The translations under genes and the position numbers were made by a program. Positions 59,616-64,000 of a stretch of DNA of 64,000 nt are shown here, in pieces (the first letter of the stretch is position 1; every line of letters starts with the position of its first letter). The notes beneath the pieces are model-generated. The model worked only from the letters and a program-made list of their open reading frames with translations, was not told the DNA's origin and made no database searches. Source of the DNA: Nageia nagi (taxonomy: Eukaryota > Pinophyta); NCBI GenBank assembly GCA_050084985.1, contig JBITNC010000001.1, positions 131,378,001 to 131,442,000 on the forward strand, in the 5' to 3' direction.

Positions 59616-62600
59616 TTGGTGTGGAAGCTACATCTTGGTGTTCCTTCTTCATTTCTCATCGGTAAAACTCAGAGAAGGTATAAATTTCCTCCTCATTTGG
59701 TTATCTTATGGATTATTGCATTAGATACTAACATATTTTGTGAGATATTGGAGCTTATTTCTTGCAAAATATGATTAAAATGACAATGCAAGTAATTTTT
59801 TTTTCCTATACTAACCTCTTATGTTAGTAGCATTTTTTTTACAAAAATGCTTAATACATGATATACTTTTTAAGAGGATACTATGAAATGCAAATATTTT
59901 TACTAACATTTTGTTTGTTAGTAGCAACTAATTTCTTGAGGTTTACTTTTCTTGTTTAAAGTAAACACAAGTGAAAGTTAATTTATTTTTGCAAAAAAAA
60001 AGGAGGGCTAAAAATAGAAATATAATGCTTTTAATTATACTAACCTCTAGTGAGCATGATGTTAATTTTTTTTTTTTAAAAGAGATTAGTATTGCAATAT
60101 TTCTTTAAGCCATTTATTGTTGAATTAAAGAAGCAACTCTCAAACTATTTTTATTCAAAGTTTGAATTTTTTTTCATTGAGGGAGAAGAGCAATATTTTA
60201 TTCAAAGGTTGAATTTTTTTTAAGAGTAATATTATCAAGAGAAAAATTTAAAAAAAAAACTATATATAAATAAAAAAAAGGGAATTATGGGGGGGACAAA
60301 TTAACATTATTGAGGTCTACGAATTGTTTGACAAAATCCTCATGGTGCGAGTGGCAGGCATTGCAAGCTGTAAGCCACCCAACAGATTGCATTGGCCTGC
60401 CATGTCTAACCTGCATGCCCCCCCAACCTTTGCAGCCTCCTCTAGCTGGGCACGACCTCTCCTCCTCTCTCTACCCTATAATATGGAGGCTAGTAGTGTT
60501 TAGTACCCACCATAGGTAGCATGGGAACCTCCCTCCATCCTTGCACCTCTCCTACACCATGCTGCTAGCTTAGTCTCGCTATACATCGTAGACTTGCACC
60601 TCCTCACCCTCACCCAACTTCGCAGTGTCCAAACCATGCCTTCTCCCTTTGTGGTCCTCTACCTATTGTCTACTAGGGTTAGCATGACTGTTAGCATGGT
60701 TGTTACTCCACCTCCTCCTCATTCTTCTCCTCTGTGCATCCTCCTTCACTCATCGCTTGACCACCTCCACCCGCCACTATCCTCTCAGCCTCCACTGCTC
60801 GACCACCTCCACTACCCTCCATGGCCTCCTCCTGCCACTCCAAATCGGCTTAACAAAATTCTTCAATCTATAAATAATATGGAATATAGTTTGATTAGTA
60901 AGTATTATCTTGTTACCATGTCAAAATGCAGACTCCTAGATTGCATCGGTTGTAGGACATACTCAAAACGGATATGTTGAGGGGGCCATTTAATACGGTG
61001 GTCTCCCTATGAAACCCTCTTCTCCTCCCTCCTTCGCTGCTCTTTTTTAAAACAAATTTAAGGTGTTTGTTTTTTTTTTATCTCCCTTACTTTTGAAATA
61101 AAGTTTTTTTTTAGCTTCTCCTTACAATTGAAATAAATGCGAGCATTAATTATGAAGTCAAACCTTGGGTAAAAATTTTCCAAAAAGGAGGCTACCTTCT
61201 ATGCTCCTCCACAAGCAACGTATGCTCTTCTTGGTAGAAGAAAAAGGGGGGGTCATTTTTTTTAAGTACAAACATGCATTTAATTTTGTTTTACCAACTA
61301 GAGAGGGGATTTGATTTTTTCCTTGTTTTACCACCTAAGTCTTAAGAACCCAACCAAACCCCTTGACCATTAATTTTTTGTTGACCACTCCCAAGAGGCA
61401 ACGTATACTCCTTCTTGGTAAGGGAAGGGTAGCCATCCTTTTTTTTACCAAAATCATTTATTCGTTTTTGACTTAGAGTATTTTTTTGTTACTTGGAAAG
61501 CTTTGGTAAAAGAAGCATTAAATATGCATGTAGTAGGGGTATGGGTCTCCTTCTTTTTCCATTTAATTCTTGGAGACTTGGTAAGTAGTGAATATTTTTA
61601 ACTTATTTCTACAATAAGGTCAAAAATATTTTTAAGTTAAACTTAGCTTACTTAAAAAAAAAAAAATGCTTAGATTATTTTAATATTGCATGTTTAATTT
61701 ACTAAGGTGCACATGCAATTTCTAGAATGCCAACCTCTTAGCATTTTTTTTCTCTAAGCATGGTAATTTGCTAAGGTAATCTAAGTATGCTATTTTTTTA
61801 AGTAAATAAAGGAAATTTTTTTTACTTAAAATGCATACTTAAAAGACAAGTTTTAGCATACAAGTTTTTAGGGATAAAACTTTAAGTGAAAAGGAGGGAA
61901 TTTGTATAATTTTTACTTAAAACTTTATCTAGATCTTGCATGCTAAACTTGTAATGCATGTCTCTTAATCTTATTTTAGGAATAAAGCATGCTTAGGACT
62001 TAAAATTTTAAGTTAAATAATGCATGATGCATGATTATTAAGTCATGGAACAATGCATGTTTAAGTTATGGATTAATGCTAAGTAGGACTTAGTTCTTTT
62101 TTAAATTCATTAAGTGTTTGAATGAATTTATGAAATTGAGCAAAGTATGCAAAATGTAAAATGTCCTTTAGGGGTTAGTACAAAACATATTGGAATTTTA
62201 AGGTTTTTCAAGCTCGTGTGGATGATGTATTTTTACTTTACTTTATATTTTTGCACAATTGCTTTATACTTGCAAAACACAAAATATTGAAAGTAACCCC
62301 TAAAATGAATACATCCGCACGTATTTTTCCACAACATGACTTGTTTGGGGAGCCACGAGGGGAGGATAGGGTAGATTGGAGCCCTTTTAGTTCGAAGAGC
62401 CAAGTGGTGGTAAGTCCATCTTAATTGCCCCTAAGACCTCTATTGGATTGGACATAACTCTATTAGGTGGACAGGCATGTGTGTAGTGATACCACATGTC
62501 TGCACATCCATTTAGGGATTATCCTGATAACCTAGGAGGAAAATTGAAAACCTTAAACAAGATAATTAAAATGGTCAGTCCAAGATACGTCAGATCCTTA

Positions 62601-62866
62601 GAAAATAGTTGGTACTTCTCCTTGTGAGAGTATATTACTAACCAAGGTGAACTGGTTGAGGACTGGTAGTACCTAGGCTCCACCTTGCGAGCATCCAGGT
62701 GAAGGCCTAATTCTATACAAGAAAACAACCCCAACTTTATTCCTCTATGAATCATGGTTTATAAGTTTGCACATTTGGGACATGTTTACTTATTAGATGT
62801 TTGATTTGTATAGATGGTAAAGTGTAAAATTTTCATTCTTCTTACTTATTTACTTTTGTACAGATA
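59616..62866 (+). other. 3.25-kb copia leader, possibly intron-bearing
   Basis: No protein domain between PBS and gag. Candidate splice donors are TCG|GTAAAA (GT at 59662) and AAG|GTATAA (GT at 59678). A strong acceptor-like pyrimidine tract ends TTTTGTACAG at 62863, four bases before the gag ATG. Inside lie poly-T/A-rich stretches and a C-rich island (60300-61030). Whether it is spliced is inference. Confidence 0.55.
60300..61030. other. C-rich, pyrimidine-biased island within copia leader
   Basis: Sharply different from the AT-rich surroundings: runs such as CCTCCTCCTGCCACTCC, repeated GACCACCTCCAC, and several CpGs. A 128-codon frame (60594-60980) rich in Leu/Pro/Ser/His exists, but its composition just reflects CTCC repeats. 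Possibly captured host sequence. Confidence 0.6.
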
Positions 62867-64000
62867 ATGGTTGAAACCTTCATACCCAAGCATATACTTG
62901 ATGGTTCCAACTTTGGCATATGGGAACCTCATATGAGAGCTGAGTTACAAGCAAGGAAGCTATGGTAGATAATTAATGAAGACATGGTCGCTCCTACAAA
63001 TGAGAAGGCTCTTGAAATCTACAACTCAAAGAATGAGTTAGCAACTTCAATGATCTATCGTGCAGTTTCATATGACATCCTTCTCATGATCTCTTCTTCA
63101 ACATCAGCAAAAGAAGCTTGGGATAGACTAAAGAAAATTTACCTTAGGTCAAAATTTTCAAGGAGGTTCACCATTCTACAAAAGTTGTTGCAATATCATC
63201 AAGGTGAAGATGAAAGTGCTTCTATCTACTTGAACAAAATCATTGACCTTAGGACACAACTGGTTGGTTGTGGGTGCAACTGGATAAATGATGAGTTCAT
63301 GGTCTTCATCATTCTTCAAAGCCTCTCTACAAAGTTCAATAACTTTGTCATAGTTATGGAAACTAGGCTCGATGATGAAGAAGATGTCATCTCTCTTGAC
63401 AACCTTTCTAGACTCCTTCTGAAGCATGAGGAAACTTTGAACAAGAAAATGTTGAACTTTTCTCTAAAATATAATAGCATTGCTCTAGGAGAAACCAAAA
63501 CTCCTTTCAAGAAGAAGTTCAAACATTATAAATTCAAAGATAACAAATCCTCATCTACCATCAAGAAGCATGGCAACTTCAAGCAAAGGAATGACAAAGC
63601 TGGATCAAGCAATCCAACACCTCAGGAAAAGTTTGATGGAAATTGTAACTTTTGTGGCATCTTTGGGCACAAAGAGTATGATTGTCATACAAAGAAATTT
63701 GCTCAAAAAGGCAAGGGAAATGCAAATGTGAGAAATTTTAATAATAAAAAGAAGAATAAGCATGTTGCTACTATTGCCTACTACTCAATGACTCAAACTA
63801 TTTCAAATGATTGGATTGTTGATTCAAGATGCACTAATCACATGTGTTATGAAAAGGATAAGTTTGAAAACTTTCATAAGTACAACAAGGATATAGTTGT
63901 GATAGGTGATAATACATTCCTTGATGTTCAAGGAATAGGGAATGTGAAGATTCATGGAAAGGCTCTTGATAATGTCTTTTATGTGCCTAAACTAAGGATG
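62867..64000 (+). CDS. gag-pol: copia gag-protease, partial at window end
   Basis: ATG at 62867: MVETFIPKHILDGSNFGIWE is the usual copia gag opening. UBN2-type gag follows (SAKEAWDRLKKIY, YLNKIIDLRTQLVGCG, FVIVMETRLDDEEDVISLDN), then a Lys-rich stretch, a CCHC zinc knuckle CNFCGIFGHKEYDC (about 63645-63690) and the start of protease, WIVDSRCTNHMCYEKDKF, where the usual DSGCTNH has Arg for Gly (one GGA-to-AGA change). A single in-frame stop, TAG near 62967 in KLW-stop-IINED, most likely replaces Gln or Trp. The frame is otherwise open to the last base. Integrase, RT and RNase H lie beyond the window. Confidence 0.9.

Larger units (their letters stand above)
59103..64000 (+). mobile_element. 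Ty1/copia element, 5' part, runs off window
   Basis: 499-bp LTR (TGTTAG...TTCA), TATA box, perfect tRNA-iMet PBS, a very long leader (59616-62866) and gag-protease. One stop in gag; otherwise the frame is open to the window end, making this the best-preserved coding region after the copia at 3780. Confidence 0.93.

Noticed and set aside
60594-60980. 128-codon Leu/Pro-rich ORF as a gene
   Set aside because: Composition follows CTCC repeats; no homology-like motifs and it sits in a leader/intron-like segment.

Overview
This is plant nuclear DNA made almost entirely of LTR retrotransposons and their decayed remains. The evidence is several Ty1/copia and Ty3/gypsy pol genes, tRNA-iMet and tRNA-Asp primer-binding sites, CTAACA/TGTTAG LTR ends, an Athila-type LRSG signature, and archaeal-type RNase H (aRH) domains of the plant Tat group. 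No host gene, tRNA, rRNA or CRISPR array is recognisable. The AT-rich composition, nesting of elements and old, stop-riddled copies suit a very large repeat-dominated vascular plant genome. A gymnosperm would fit, but nothing here proves it.

Layout. (1) 304-18167, + strand: a complete Athila-like gypsy element with 1.6-kb LTRs and target duplication ATATG. A complete copia element (3780-8929, duplication CTAGG, 567-bp LTRs) is nested in its gag. Downstream of integrase it carries a third reading frame (ORF3) of about 850 codons. (2) 18173-22140: AT-rich sequence with no gene, containing a degenerate ~195-bp tandem array. (3) 22146-28028, minus strand: an old copia element with ~200-bp LTRs, duplication AAGTT and an unusual 1.5-kb leader that contains a GC- and CpG-richer block. 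(4) 28034-31200: no gene, with a ~90-bp degenerate tandem array. (5) About 31210-43120, minus strand: a decayed gypsy element in the order gag/PR - aRH - RT - RH - INT - ORF3, interrupted by a 2.2-kb insertion at 37741-39954 with duplication CATAC. (6) 43120-46530: probable LTR/leader debris with tandem repeats. (7) About 46530-55888, + strand: a decayed Tat-like gypsy element in the order gag - PR - RT - RH - aRH - INT - ORF3. (8) 55889-59102: AT-rich, with (TA)32 beside a 144-bp near-perfect palindrome. (9) 59103-64000, + strand: the 5' part of a comparatively well-preserved copia element with a 499-bp LTR, a 3.25-kb leader and gag-protease open except for one stop, running off the window.

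Main points of interest: three different gypsy elements each have a long sense-strand ORF3 after integrase with no recognised envelope features; the aRH domain lies before RT in one element and after RH in another; the 24-bp LTR minisatellite of element 1 resembles a Pro-Glu-Ser repeat in its own ORF3; six PBS-like motifs form a tandem array; and element 1 pol shows sixteen C-to-T-type premature stops without a single frameshift over about 3.7 kb. All identifications rest on reading motifs by eye; no database search or alignment was run.
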